Source: VXNE01 sp963668365 (GTDB lineage Bacteria > Pseudomonadota > Gammaproteobacteria > Pseudomonadales > Azotimanducaceae). From it: 64,000 nucleotides of DNA. The notes beneath the pieces were generated by a model that saw only the letters and a list, made by a program, of their open reading frames with translations, searched no databases and had not been told where the DNA came from. The translations under genes were made by a program, and so were the position numbers. Position 1 is the first letter of the stretch, and every line of letters begins with the position of its first letter. The DNA lies in the NCBI GenBank assembly GCA_963668365.1, contig OY764266.1:2356001-2420000 (forward strand), read 5' to 3'. This document shows positions 9,815-17,922 of this stretch, in pieces.

Positions 9815-10212
9815 ATGAAAACACGTAAATACATCGCGTTAGCGATGTATTTACGTGTAAATACATCGCGTTAGCGATGCTTTTGGCTGCAACGGTCACA
9901 TCGGCGGAATGGCTGGATCCGTATGACTATCAACCGGAACCTTACAATCCGGACGGGTCATCGACTCACGGACAGCAGCCACCCCCCACAGTTCCCGTGC
10001 CGATTCCGAGCCCATGCGCCAACATATGTGAAGTCTTGCGGGAAGCCACAAACCTCAACATGCCCATCCTAATTGGAACTTTGGCAGGCGCAAGGGCGGG
10101 AATCGTAATGTGCGTAAAGAAAGGTGTCCCGCTAACGGGCCTTCAAGCAGTGGTGTGTGCCGCAGGCGTCGGTACTTCGATCGCTCAATGCATCGGTGAA
10201 TGCGCTCAATAA
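9815..10212 (+). pseudogene. Small secreted cysteine-containing protein with a 32-bp duplication in its signal peptide
   Basis: ATG 9815 opens MKTRKYIALAM but hits a stop at 9872-9874. Removing the 32 bp at 9848-9879 restores one frame reading MKTRKYIALAMLLAATVTSA, a clean signal peptide, then a proline-rich linker and a Gly/Ala-rich hydrophobic region with six cysteines (CANIC, IVMC, VVC, QCIGEC). The open remainder could start at ATG 9877 (111 residues), but then loses the positively charged part of the signal. No homologous family is recognised. A small two-TM gene follows. Base composition is clearly less GC-rich than the flanks. Confidence 0.55.
9823..9879. repeat. Perfect 15-bp inverted repeat plus 23-bp direct repeat (fold-back duplication)
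   Basis: Arms 9823-9837 and 9842-9856 are exact reverse complements with a 4-nt loop (GTTA). A 23-bp segment at 9825-9847 recurs exactly at 9857-9879, 32 bp away. The composite has the form arm, loop, inverted arm, arm, loop, which is what template switching on a hairpin would produce. Confidence 0.9.
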
Positions 10213-10231
10213 AAAGTCAAGGGGATTCCAA

Positions 10232-10468
10232 ATGAGTTGGGAAATATGGAAACGCCCGACAAGGGATTTGTTCACCATTTGCCTTGGGCTAGGTTTGGGT
10301 GCCTTTCTGACCTGGGGAACTCTGCCTTCGACCTTCTGGTGGCAATGGTGGGTTGGAATGGTGCTGGTTTCGATAGCATGGGCAATCGTGGAAGGATTGG
10401 TCGCGATGAAAAAGACGAACGCGCGGTCGCCTAGGGCCTCTTGTTGTCGACCTGGACCGGCTGGATGA
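10232..10468 (+). CDS. Small two-TM membrane protein, 3' end formed by the duplication junction
   Basis: A 78-residue ORF with an AAGGGG ribosome-binding site. Residues about 11-28 (LFTICLGLGLGAFLTWG) and 36-56 (WQWWVGMVLVSIAWAIVEG) are two hydrophobic segments, followed by a basic tail. The last ten or so codons lie inside the duplicated aldolase-like sequence beginning near 10439, so the native C-terminus has been replaced. No family is recognised. It follows the small secreted-protein gene by 19 bp. A membrane partner or immunity role is only a guess from this context. Confidence 0.5.
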   Translation: MSWEIWKRPTRDLFTICLGLGLGAFLTWGTLPSTFWWQWWVGMVLVSIAWAIVEGLVAMKKTNARSPRASCCRPGPAG

Positions 10469-11090
10469 GAACTGCGCCTCCTTGGCCCGTCGGGTGCGGG
10501 CGGAGGTCTGGATCCACAAGACGCCGGCGATCGCGCGACGCCAGTTGGCGCTCCCGTCGGTATTCGGCATCGCGGTGCGCAGCATCGCGGAGGCGGAGAT
10601 CTTCGCCTCGGAGGGTTTCGACGATATCCGAATCCTGCACCCGCTGGTGACCGGCGCGTCGAGGCGCCGCGCGGAGGCGCTGGCGGGATCGATTCGCGTG
10701 GTCGTCTCAACCGCGGGCGAGCGGAACCGGGATGACGGCCTGGCGCTTTGGGGTGCTGCCGCCCTCGACGGCGCGGTCACGGTCTCGGCGCGGGTCACGA
10801 GCGTTCCCGAGAACGGACGCGCCATACACGACTGCGGGCAGAAGGCCGTGGGGCGCGATCACGGCGACCCCGCGATCCTCGGGCGCGACCGTCTCAAGGC
10901 GGCGGGCGTCAGCGCGGAACACGGCATCGTGCTTTCTCCGGCGGACGAGCCGCCGTTCGCCATCGGCGACTGGCTGCAACTGGTGCCCGCCGACATCGCC
11001 ACCGCGTTTGCCCTGCACGATTTTGCGTTCGGCGTGCGCAATGGCCGCCTTGAGGCGGTGTGGCCGATCAGCGCGCGCGGAGCCTTCTGA
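10440..11090 (+). pseudogene. Gene A, copy 2: 5'-truncated D-threonine-aldolase-like short paralog
   Basis: Nucleotides 10439-11090 match 6939-7590 without a gap at a 3500-bp offset, but the first 20 codons of copy 1 are replaced by unrelated sequence. Translation could begin at TTG 10482 (202 residues), with no good ribosome-binding site seen. The missing catalytic motifs are the same as in copy 1. The stop overlaps the start of gene B (ATGA at 11088-11092), so the ancestral arrangement was a translationally coupled A-B pair. Confidence 0.7.
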
Positions 11091-12172
11091 TGATCGGAGC
11101 GCCCGTCGAAGCGCTTGAGACGCCGGTGCTCCTTGTCGACATGGACGCCCTGGAACACAACATCGGCGTCATCGCCAGCCACTACCGCGACAGGCGTATC
11201 CGCTTGCGACCCCACGGCAAGAACCACAAGTCGCCCGGGATACTCGGAATGCAGATCGCGGCCGGAGGCACGGTCGGGGGCGTGTGCGCGGCGAAGGTAT
11301 CCGAAGCCGAGGTGTTCGCGGACGCTGGCGCAGGCAATGTGCTCATTGCCAACCAGGTGGTCGATGCCGACAAGATTCGTCGCCTCGCGATGCTCGCAAG
11401 GCGGGTCGAGACGACGGTTGCCATCGACGACGAGATGCAGATCGAAAGACTCGCCGCCGGGGCCCGCGCGGTCGGCGCAACCCTGGGCATCGTGATCGAA
11501 ATCGATACCGTCATGGGACGCGCCGGCGTGCGCTCGATCAGGCACGCGGTCGCCCTGGCGCGCGTGGTGGCGGGAACGCCACATTTACGGTTTCGGGGCG
11601 TCATGAGCCACCAGGTGCCGCTGGTTCGCGCGCCGAACCGGGCCCAGCGGTTTGCCGAGGGGGGTCGATCCATCGAGCGCGTGCTGGAGGCGAAGAGGGC
11701 GATCGAGGCGGTGGGTATTCCGGTGGAAGTGGTCTCGACCGGAGAGTCGTGGACCTACGACGTGGCGGCAAGGTATCTGGAGGTGACCGAGATCGAGGGC
11801 GGAACCTATGCCGTCATGGAGGCCCCGTACGCCTACATGCGGGAATTTCGTCTCGCCGCCAGGGTCATGGGCCGCGTCTACGCGCGCCCGGACGCCCATA
11901 CGGCTATCGGCGACGTGCCCATCGATGCCATCGGCGCACCCAACGGTGTGCCGACCCTGGAGGGATTCGAGGGCGTCGCGGTGGCCCGGATCGACCACCA
12001 TGGCGTCGTCCTGTCCAGCGAAGGCGTCCTGCCTTTGGAAATCGGCGCGCACTTTTTCCTGCTCACGCATCAGCAGGACGTCACGGTGAATCGCTGGGAC
12101 CGCATGGTCGGCGTGCGCGACGGCGTCGTCGAAACGGTGTTCGAGATCTCGGCACGGGGCTGCGTGCACTAG
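11090..12172 (+). CDS. D-threonine aldolase/D-serine dehydratase-like PLP enzyme (gene B)
   Basis: A 360-residue alanine-racemase-fold enzyme of the DSD1 family. ETPVLLVDMDALEHN opens the barrel; RPHGKNHKSP carries the PLP lysine; EIDTVMGRAGV, SHQVP and STGESWTYD follow; the C-terminal domain ends THQQDVTVN, whose H and D fit the metal site, and SARG. Known members cleave D-threonine to glycine and acetaldehyde or dehydrate D-serine or D-3-hydroxyaspartate; the exact substrate is open. ATG 11090 overlaps the stop of gene A. An enoyl-CoA hydratase gene follows 52 bp later. Confidence 0.88.
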   Translation: MIGAPVEALETPVLLVDMDALEHNIGVIASHYRDRRIRLRPHGKNHKSPGILGMQIAAGGTVGGVCAAKVSEAEVFADAGAGNVLIANQVVDADKIRRLAMLARRVETTVAIDDEMQIERLAAGARAVGATLGIVIEIDTVMGRAGVRSIRHAVALARVVAGTPHLRFRGVMSHQVPLVRAPNRAQRFAEGGRSIERVLEAKRAIEAVGIPVEVVSTGESWTYDVAARYLEVTEIEGGTYAVMEAPYAYMREFRLAARVMGRVYARPDAHTAIGDVPIDAIGAPNGVPTLEGFEGVAVARIDHHGVVLSSEGVLPLEIGAHFFLLTHQQDVTVNRWDRMVGVRDGVVETVFEISARGCVH

Positions 12173-12224
12173 TGTCACCATGCGGGTTAGGATTCCGCCA
12201 CACATTCGCACCAGGTAAAGATTC

Positions 12225-13001
12225 ATGTCCGACTACGAAACCGTTCTTTACGAAATCGACGACAACCTCGCCACCGTTACGCTCAACCGGCCCGAGAGCC
12301 TCAACGGCATCACCGGGACGCTGAACCGGGAACTGCATGAATGTATGCGCGAGGTGGCGGTCGACGAGCGCGTCCGCGTGGTCATCTTCACCGGGGCCGG
12401 TCGCGCGTTCTGTCCGGGCGCGGACCTCAGGGCATCGACCAGCGGCGAACGGCAGGAGCCGAACAAGAAGGAGTACTTCCACACCACGACGCTGCTGCAC
12501 GAGATGCCGAAAATCACCATCGCCGCGATCAACGGCGCCTGCGCGGGCGCGGGCCTCGGCTGGGCGTGCGCCTGCGACCTGCGCTACGCGAGCGAGCGGG
12601 CGATGTTCAATTCCGCGTTTCTCGGCGTCGGAATATCCGGCGACATGGGTGGGCCGTGGCTCCTGCCCCGGATTGTCGGGGCGACCAAGGCGCGGGAACT
12701 GTTCTTCATGTCGCAGAAGTTCAGCGCCGAAGAGGCGGAGCGCATGGGGCTGGTCCTCAAGACCTTCCCGGATGAGACGTTTCGCGACGATGTGCGCGAG
12801 ATAGCCGAACGCCTGTCGAAGTCGGCGCCGTTGGCGATCGGTGAGATGAAGCGCAACTTCATCAACGCCGAGAACATGCCGCTGCGGGAGTACATCGAAC
12901 TCGAGACGGAACGCCACACGCGGACCGGTGCGAGCAACGACTCACGGGAGGCGATGCGCGCTTTCATGGAGAAGCGCGAGCCGAAATTCGAAGGCCGGTG
13001 A
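12225..13001 (+). CDS. Enoyl-CoA hydratase/isomerase family protein
   Basis: A 258-residue crotonase-fold protein. It has the CoA-binding and oxyanion-hole regions GAGRAFCPGADL (about 57-68) and INGACAGAGLGWACACDLRYA. The second hydratase-type glutamate region reads SAFLGVGISGDMGGPWLLP, with aspartate where hydratases have glutamate, so the reaction could be isomerisation or another crotonase reaction. The start ATG follows AGGTAAAG. It is co-directional with gene B. A second, more diverged crotonase gene converges from the other strand. Confidence 0.88.
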   Translation: MSDYETVLYEIDDNLATVTLNRPESLNGITGTLNRELHECMREVAVDERVRVVIFTGAGRAFCPGADLRASTSGERQEPNKKEYFHTTTLLHEMPKITIAAINGACAGAGLGWACACDLRYASERAMFNSAFLGVGISGDMGGPWLLPRIVGATKARELFFMSQKFSAEEAERMGLVLKTFPDETFRDDVREIAERLSKSAPLAIGEMKRNFINAENMPLREYIELETERHTRTGASNDSREAMRAFMEKREPKFEGR

Positions 13002-13012
13002 CGTTTCGGCCG

Positions 13013-13110
13013 TGGACCGCTACGGCCACCGAATCTATGGCTGCAGTTCCTCGCTGGTGCGGGGAACCCTCGGCTTTTGGCCGCAGGGTCTCTTCATGTT
13101 CGATCAGGCC
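13013..13110 (-). pseudogene. Relic of the 3' end of an Ldh2-family dehydrogenase gene
   Basis: This short intergenic stretch aligns with 14017-14138, the last 40 codons of the Ldh2 gene upstream. Shared blocks are TACGGCCACCG, TTCGCTGGTGCGG, CCCTCGGCTTTT, GCAGGGTCTC and ATCAGGCCGG, with a deletion of roughly 35-40 bp. It is a decayed remnant of a tandem duplication lying on the far side of the crotonase gene. Confidence 0.8.
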
Positions 13111-13128
13111 GGTATCGGGAGGTTGCCC

Positions 13129-13980
13129 CTACTCCAGCCAGTCGTTGAACTTCGGCGGGCGCTTCTCGTGGAATGCCCGGACACCCTCCCGGGAGTCGGG
13201 GTGATGGTCGGAGATTCCGGTCTTGGACGCGATCTCGTCCAGGCTCTGCTCCCAGCTCATTTCGGCGGCGTTGTAGACCGAGCGCTTCAGGAGCCGCATG
13301 GATACCTGAGGTCCGTTGGCAAGTTCCGCGGCGAGGTCCATGGTCGCCGCCTCGAGGTCGCCGGGTTCCACCACCTCGTGCACCAGGCCGAGTTCCAGCG
13401 CTTCGTCGGCTTCCACGATCTTCTTCATCATCAGGAAGTCCATCGTCTTCGCGACGCCGAGCAGTTGCACCAGCAGGTACTGCCCGCCCTCGTCCGGCAG
13501 CAGGCCGAAGCGCAGCGTCGCGCTGCCCATCCGCGCGCCCCGGGCCGCGATGCGGAAGTCGCAGGCGAGCGCCAGGGAGAACCCGGTCTGGATGGCGACC
13601 CCGTTGATGGCGGCGATGGTCAGCTTGTCGAGCGACCGCACCGCGGTATTGACGCGCTGGGAGATGGTGCGCAGCGCGTTATAGGTGCCGATGCTGCTGT
13701 CGTGGCCGAATTCGATCTCGGGAACCAGCGGCGAGCCTGGAATCTCCGCATTCCGGTAACCCTTCAGATCGTCGCCCGCGCAGAATGCCCTGCCCGAACC
13801 GGTGAACACCAGTACGCGCACGGCGTTGTCCATCTGCGCCTGGGTCACGGCTTCCACCAGGTCTCGCTTGATTGCGACGGTCATGCCGTTCAAGCGTTCC
13901 GGGGTGGAGAACTGGAACCACGCGATGCCGGGGTCGCGCATCGTGACGTTGAAACCCCTGAATTCGCCGGTATCCATCAA
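13129..13980 (-). CDS. Enoyl-CoA hydratase/isomerase family protein
   Basis: A 283-residue crotonase-fold protein with GSGRAFCAGDDLKG (oxyanion loop and DDLKG), INGVAIQTGFSLALACDFRIAA and SATLRFGLLPDEGGQYLL, the last carrying the hydratase-type D/E pair. The C-terminal EGVRAFHEKRPPKF is typical. It is the third gene of a minus-strand run: transketolase-like, Ldh2, this gene, with gaps of 38 and 31 bp, so one transcript is likely. The second codon is also ATG, so 13977 is an alternative start. Confidence 0.88.
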   Translation of the reverse strand: MMDTGEFRGFNVTMRDPGIAWFQFSTPERLNGMTVAIKRDLVEAVTQAQMDNAVRVLVFTGSGRAFCAGDDLKGYRNAEIPGSPLVPEIEFGHDSSIGTYNALRTISQRVNTAVRSLDKLTIAAINGVAIQTGFSLALACDFRIAARGARMGSATLRFGLLPDEGGQYLLVQLLGVAKTMDFLMMKKIVEADEALELGLVHEVVEPGDLEAATMDLAAELANGPQVSMRLLKRSVYNAAEMSWEQSLDEIASKTGISDHHPDSREGVRAFHEKRPPKFNDWLE

Positions 13981-14011
13981 ACGGCCTCCTCGTTGTTGTT
14001 TGTCATCCCGG

Positions 14012-15100
14012 TTACGGCCACCGCATGCCGAGCTGCAACTCTTCGCTGGTGCGGTTGAACCACTCCGCGACCTCGCGGTGATAGGGGATGCCCTCGGCTT
14101 TTCGGCGCAGGGTCTCCTCGTGTTCTATCAGGCCGGCGTAGTAGACCCGATCATGTCCGGGGGCCGGCTTCATCGTGCTGAGTTTCGTCAGCAGCGCGTC
14201 CATGTCCCGCTTGAATTGCCCAAGGTCGGTGAAGGCGTCGATCCGGAACGCCATCACGAACTGGGAGGTGCTCTGCCGGCCCGCGAGAAAGCCCGGACCG
14301 TTGCCGGACAGGATGCCCGACATGATATCGGCGATGGCGGCGAAGCCGAATCCCTTGTGGCTGCCGTTCTCTCGAGTGCCCCCTAACGGCAGCATGCGGT
14401 TCTGACCGTCCTCGGGGACATCGATTCGCTCCATGATGGGTCTGCCGTCCAGGTCGGCTATCCACCCCGGCTCCAGTTTCGCCCCGACCCGCCTGGAGAG
14501 CCCGAGCTTGTTGGCGGCGATCTGCGTGGTGGCCACGTCGAAAACGAACGGCGGCAACTCGCCGGCGGGCGCGGCCCAGGCGATGGGATGGGTGCCGAAT
14601 ACCGGCTCCGTGCCGAAGGTCGGGATCATGTGGTCGCCGGCGGCGGAGACCATGCACACGCCGATCATGTCGCGTTGGATAGCCATCATCGCGTAGTAGG
14701 CGAGCATTCCGACGTGGCCGCAGTTGTGTACGCCGACCGCGCCCATGCCGGACGCTTCGGCTTTCTCCATGGCCATTTCCATCGCGCGCGGGCCGACCTG
14801 CAGGCCGATGCCGCGGTCGCCGTCCAGCGTGGCGCTGACGGCGGACTCGCGCACGGCGCTTATATTTGGCGCGGGATTGAAACGTCCCGCGCGATACGAA
14901 TCGATGTATCGCCGCAACATGTTGGAGATGCCGTGGCTCTCGCAGCCCCGCAGGTCGCTGGTGATGAGGACGTCGGCACAGAGCGCCGCATCGTCGCGAA
15001 CGAGGCCCATCTGTTCGAATATGGCCTGGGTGCCGGCCCGCGCGGCGTCTTCGGATACGCGAACAACATCGGCGTCCGGGACCAGGAAGCGCTCAAGCAT
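14012..15100 (-). CDS. Malate/L-lactate/ureidoglycolate dehydrogenase family protein (Ldh2)
   Basis: A 362-residue NAD(P)-dependent dehydrogenase of the Ldh2 family, distinct from classical lactate and malate dehydrogenases. Motifs: ADVLITSDLRGCESHGISNMLRRY near the N-terminus with the catalytic histidine SHG, VHNCGHVGMLAYY, FGTHPIAWAAP and GSHKGFGFA. Members reduce 2-oxoacids to 2-hydroxyacids or the reverse. It sits 38 bp downstream of the transketolase-like gene and 31 bp upstream of the crotonase gene. Part of its 3' end recurs as a relic at 13013-13110. Confidence 0.9.
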   Translation of the reverse strand: MLERFLVPDADVVRVSEDAARAGTQAIFEQMGLVRDDAALCADVLITSDLRGCESHGISNMLRRYIDSYRAGRFNPAPNISAVRESAVSATLDGDRGIGLQVGPRAMEMAMEKAEASGMGAVGVHNCGHVGMLAYYAMMAIQRDMIGVCMVSAAGDHMIPTFGTEPVFGTHPIAWAAPAGELPPFVFDVATTQIAANKLGLSRRVGAKLEPGWIADLDGRPIMERIDVPEDGQNRMLPLGGTRENGSHKGFGFAAIADIMSGILSGNGPGFLAGRQSTSQFVMAFRIDAFTDLGQFKRDMDALLTKLSTMKPAPGHDRVYYAGLIEHEETLRRKAEGIPYHREVAEWFNRTSEELQLGMRWP

Positions 15101-15138
15101 TCTTGCTCTGCCTCAAAAAAACGTCGGTGGTGTCGGGT

Positions 15139-17685
15139 CTACAGGGCCGCGAGGGCTTCCCTCTGCCGGGTGAGACGCGCATCGCGATCGCGGGCGAATC
15201 GCTCGATGCCCGCCTGGATCGAATCACGGTCCAGGCGCGCCTCCGCGATCACATCGGGCTCCAGTCCGCCGGTCAGCCAGCGGTCGTGCCAGTCGGAGAC
15301 CATCGAGTACTCGGCGGTCAACGGCCCGACATCGCGCAGGGGCCACATCCGCTGGGTGCCGGTGGTGACGATCATCAGATCGTGCCTGGCCTCCGGCGGA
15401 AGCACCGCATTCCGATACGTCGTCGGTTGACGTTCGAACAGTTCTTCGCTGATGGCGGCGATGACCTTGACATTGATGCCCTGGGCTTCCAGTTCGGGCA
15501 GCGCCCGCACCAGGTTGACGGTGGAACTGGACCCCTGAGCGACGACATAGCCGTGCCTCGGTTTGCCGGGTTCGAAGTCGCGCACCACGTAAAAGCCCTT
15601 GGCGGCCGCCTTGAGATCGGCGTCGGCGAAGGTCGAGCGGTCCGCCACCGGGAAATCGGGACGAGCCACTTCGAGCACGATGACACCCACAAGCGGTTCC
15701 CGGGCGGCGATTTCGGCAGCGGCGAAGTAGCCAGGCGCCACATCGTTGTAGTCCCAGAAACTGAGCACGATGACCTGGCCGCGAGGAAACAGCTTCCAGA
15801 CCTGGGGCGCGAAGATGCCGAAGTGGGTCCGCGCGTCGGCGGCCGTTTCCGGCCCCGAGTGGCCCGCGAGAATATTGAGGACGCCAAGCCGAAACGGACT
15901 GTCCTGGTTCTGTTGGCTCCAGACCCGCGACGGCAGGTACATGAACGGCGTGAACGCCCCGTAGCTGCCGCTCATCGCCCACACGCCGCTGTGCACGTCG
16001 GGGTCGAGCGATGCGCTCTGGCCCACCAGGCCGACGGCGGTGGACGCGTTGCCGGCTTCTTGGATCGCCGCCTTGAGCCGCGTGCCCTCCTGGTTGGTCA
16101 GGGGGTCGTAGTGTCCGGTCAGCGATCCCTTTTCGACGTTGATGGAGTTCGAGAGGTCGGCGGACACCGTGATGAATCTGTTCCCGGTGACGTGGTTCGC
16201 CCACTTGATCACTTCCGAGATCGCCCGCCTTGTGCCGGCGACCTCGCCGGGCTGCTTGAACAGTTCGACGCCGACTTCCTGCGCCTTGCCGTTCAGTTTC
16301 CCCTCGACCGCGCGCGGTTCGACGGGGAGCGCATCGACGCGCAGGCGATCATCCTGGAACGGATCCTTCGAGACATCGAAGCGCAGGTTGGCGTCGTCCG
16401 CCACGCGGTCGCCGATCTCCACCATGCGATCGGTGAGCCAGACTCCGAGATCGTCCTTCTCCAGCACGGACATGGCGATGTCGATGTTTGTCTTGAACTG
16501 GCGCAGCCGTTCGGCCTCGTCGGTGACCGCGCCGTCGCGGATCCCTTCGAAGGCGACGCCGAAACGCTGCTCGAAGGTCTCGGCCAGGGCGACGAAGTAG
16601 GGCACGTTCATCTTCATCTCGTAAGGGTGGCTGTGATAGCCGACGATCTGCGGACCGAAACCGGGAATCTCGCCGTTGCGCGCGGCGGGCCACCAGCCCT
16701 TGGTGGTTCTGCCCACCACGATCATCGGCCGCCGGTCATCCGGGTCCCACGCGTCCATGGTCTTGAGCGCAGCGACGACCTGGTCGTAGTCGTTGCCGTT
16801 CTCGAGCGTGAGGACGTTCCAGCCGTACGCCGCCCACTGGTCGGCAATGCGATAGCTAACGATGGACTCCGGCACTATGCCGCCGATCAGCGAGTCGTCG
16901 ATGCCGGCGTTGTTGAATGACAGGAGGATGCGCAACCGCTTGCCCACCTGCTGGGCCACGGCGGCCGTCTTGAACTCCTGGGAATGGCCGGATGTCATGG
17001 CCATTTCACCCTCCAGCGCCACGATCTTCGGCGATGCGCCGGCGCCCATGAAGTCCCAGAATGCGGCCTTGCCGGCTGCGGTGGCTATCCCGATTCCGGA
17101 CGGCCCGCCGTTGACGTCGTTGATGAGATCGGTGGTTTCCGAGTGGCCGGCCAGGGAGCGGATGCCGCGCAGCTTGGCCTGGGCGAAAAGAGGGTCGTCA
17201 GCGAGGCCGTTGTCTGCGAGCAGCGTCGGCAGGACGCCGGCGCCTCTGCGGAATCCGAGGCAGTCTATGGGCAGAATGGCAATCTCGGGGTCGACCCGGA
17301 ATCGCTCTTCGCCCGTGGCCGCGTGGCGGCGGGCCATGGCCTCGCCCATGATCATCCACAGCGCGTAGAGGGTAGGGATGTTGTGACCCCCGGCGAGCAG
17401 CAGCTTGTCGCCGAAGGGGTGCTTGGGTCGCCGGTAGTCGTAGCGCAAGCCGCCGTTTTCCGGGCCGACAAGGTGCAGGGCGACGTTGTAGGGTGTATAG
17501 GCGAGGGGACCGCCAAAGTGTCCGGTCTGCGCGTAGTTTCCGAGCAGAGTCAGCGTCATGGCCGTCATGAAGCCGACGTCCTCCAGTCTTTGGCGCTCGT
17601 AGGCGGGGACATCAACGCTGAATTCGGTGGATGCGCCGCCACAGGAGGCGCTCCCGATCAGGACCTCTGTTCGGTTGGAGTCCAT
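15139..17685 (-). CDS. Transketolase-like thiamine-diphosphate enzyme (848 aa)
   Basis: An 848-residue protein with transketolase architecture: an N-terminal ThDP-binding half with GHFGGPLAYTP, GGHNIPTLYAL and SLAGHSETTD, and a ThDP-type motif reading EGEMAMTSG then LLSFNNAGID about 25-30 residues later (EGEM instead of the usual GDG); a pyrimidine-binding half (RFITVSADLSNS, LAGHSGPETAADARTHF) and a C-terminal transketolase domain (VVAQGSSSTVNL, LMIVTTGTQRMWP). It is about 180 residues longer than ordinary transketolase, so assignment as housekeeping TktA is not safe. It leads the minus-strand run with Ldh2 and a crotonase. Confidence 0.82.
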   Translation of the reverse strand: MDSNRTEVLIGSASCGGASTEFSVDVPAYERQRLEDVGFMTAMTLTLLGNYAQTGHFGGPLAYTPYNVALHLVGPENGGLRYDYRRPKHPFGDKLLLAGGHNIPTLYALWMIMGEAMARRHAATGEERFRVDPEIAILPIDCLGFRRGAGVLPTLLADNGLADDPLFAQAKLRGIRSLAGHSETTDLINDVNGGPSGIGIATAAGKAAFWDFMGAGASPKIVALEGEMAMTSGHSQEFKTAAVAQQVGKRLRILLSFNNAGIDDSLIGGIVPESIVSYRIADQWAAYGWNVLTLENGNDYDQVVAALKTMDAWDPDDRRPMIVVGRTTKGWWPAARNGEIPGFGPQIVGYHSHPYEMKMNVPYFVALAETFEQRFGVAFEGIRDGAVTDEAERLRQFKTNIDIAMSVLEKDDLGVWLTDRMVEIGDRVADDANLRFDVSKDPFQDDRLRVDALPVEPRAVEGKLNGKAQEVGVELFKQPGEVAGTRRAISEVIKWANHVTGNRFITVSADLSNSINVEKGSLTGHYDPLTNQEGTRLKAAIQEAGNASTAVGLVGQSASLDPDVHSGVWAMSGSYGAFTPFMYLPSRVWSQQNQDSPFRLGVLNILAGHSGPETAADARTHFGIFAPQVWKLFPRGQVIVLSFWDYNDVAPGYFAAAEIAAREPLVGVIVLEVARPDFPVADRSTFADADLKAAAKGFYVVRDFEPGKPRHGYVVAQGSSSTVNLVRALPELEAQGINVKVIAAISEELFERQPTTYRNAVLPPEARHDLMIVTTGTQRMWPLRDVGPLTAEYSMVSDWHDRWLTGGLEPDVIAEARLDRDSIQAGIERFARDRDARLTRQREALAAL

Positions 17686-17922
17686 CTATACCCTCATGGC
17701 AAATCATTTGAAAACAATGGTTTAACTAGTGCAGTGCAGAGACGCTCCCGCCGTTTTGGGGCTGGCGCCCCATGGCGCGTCCCCCAAGGCAATCTCATTG
17801 GAAAGGCTACCGCAGGCAGCGCCCGCCGTCACCTGTTTGTCAATGGATACCAATGGAAAAGGCACCGGGTATGCGCCGGTGTCGGAGACCGAATCGGAGT
17901 GCTTTCTTCGGTGCTGGGGTCT
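17686..17922. other. Intergenic region upstream of transketolase-like gene
   Basis: 237 bp between the transketolase-like start and the bfd stop. No gene, terminator or clear operator was recognised. Confidence 0.4.

Noticed and set aside
15103..16920. 605-codon plus-strand frame opposite the transketolase-like gene
   Set aside because: Complement of a well-supported gene; no domain-like sequence.
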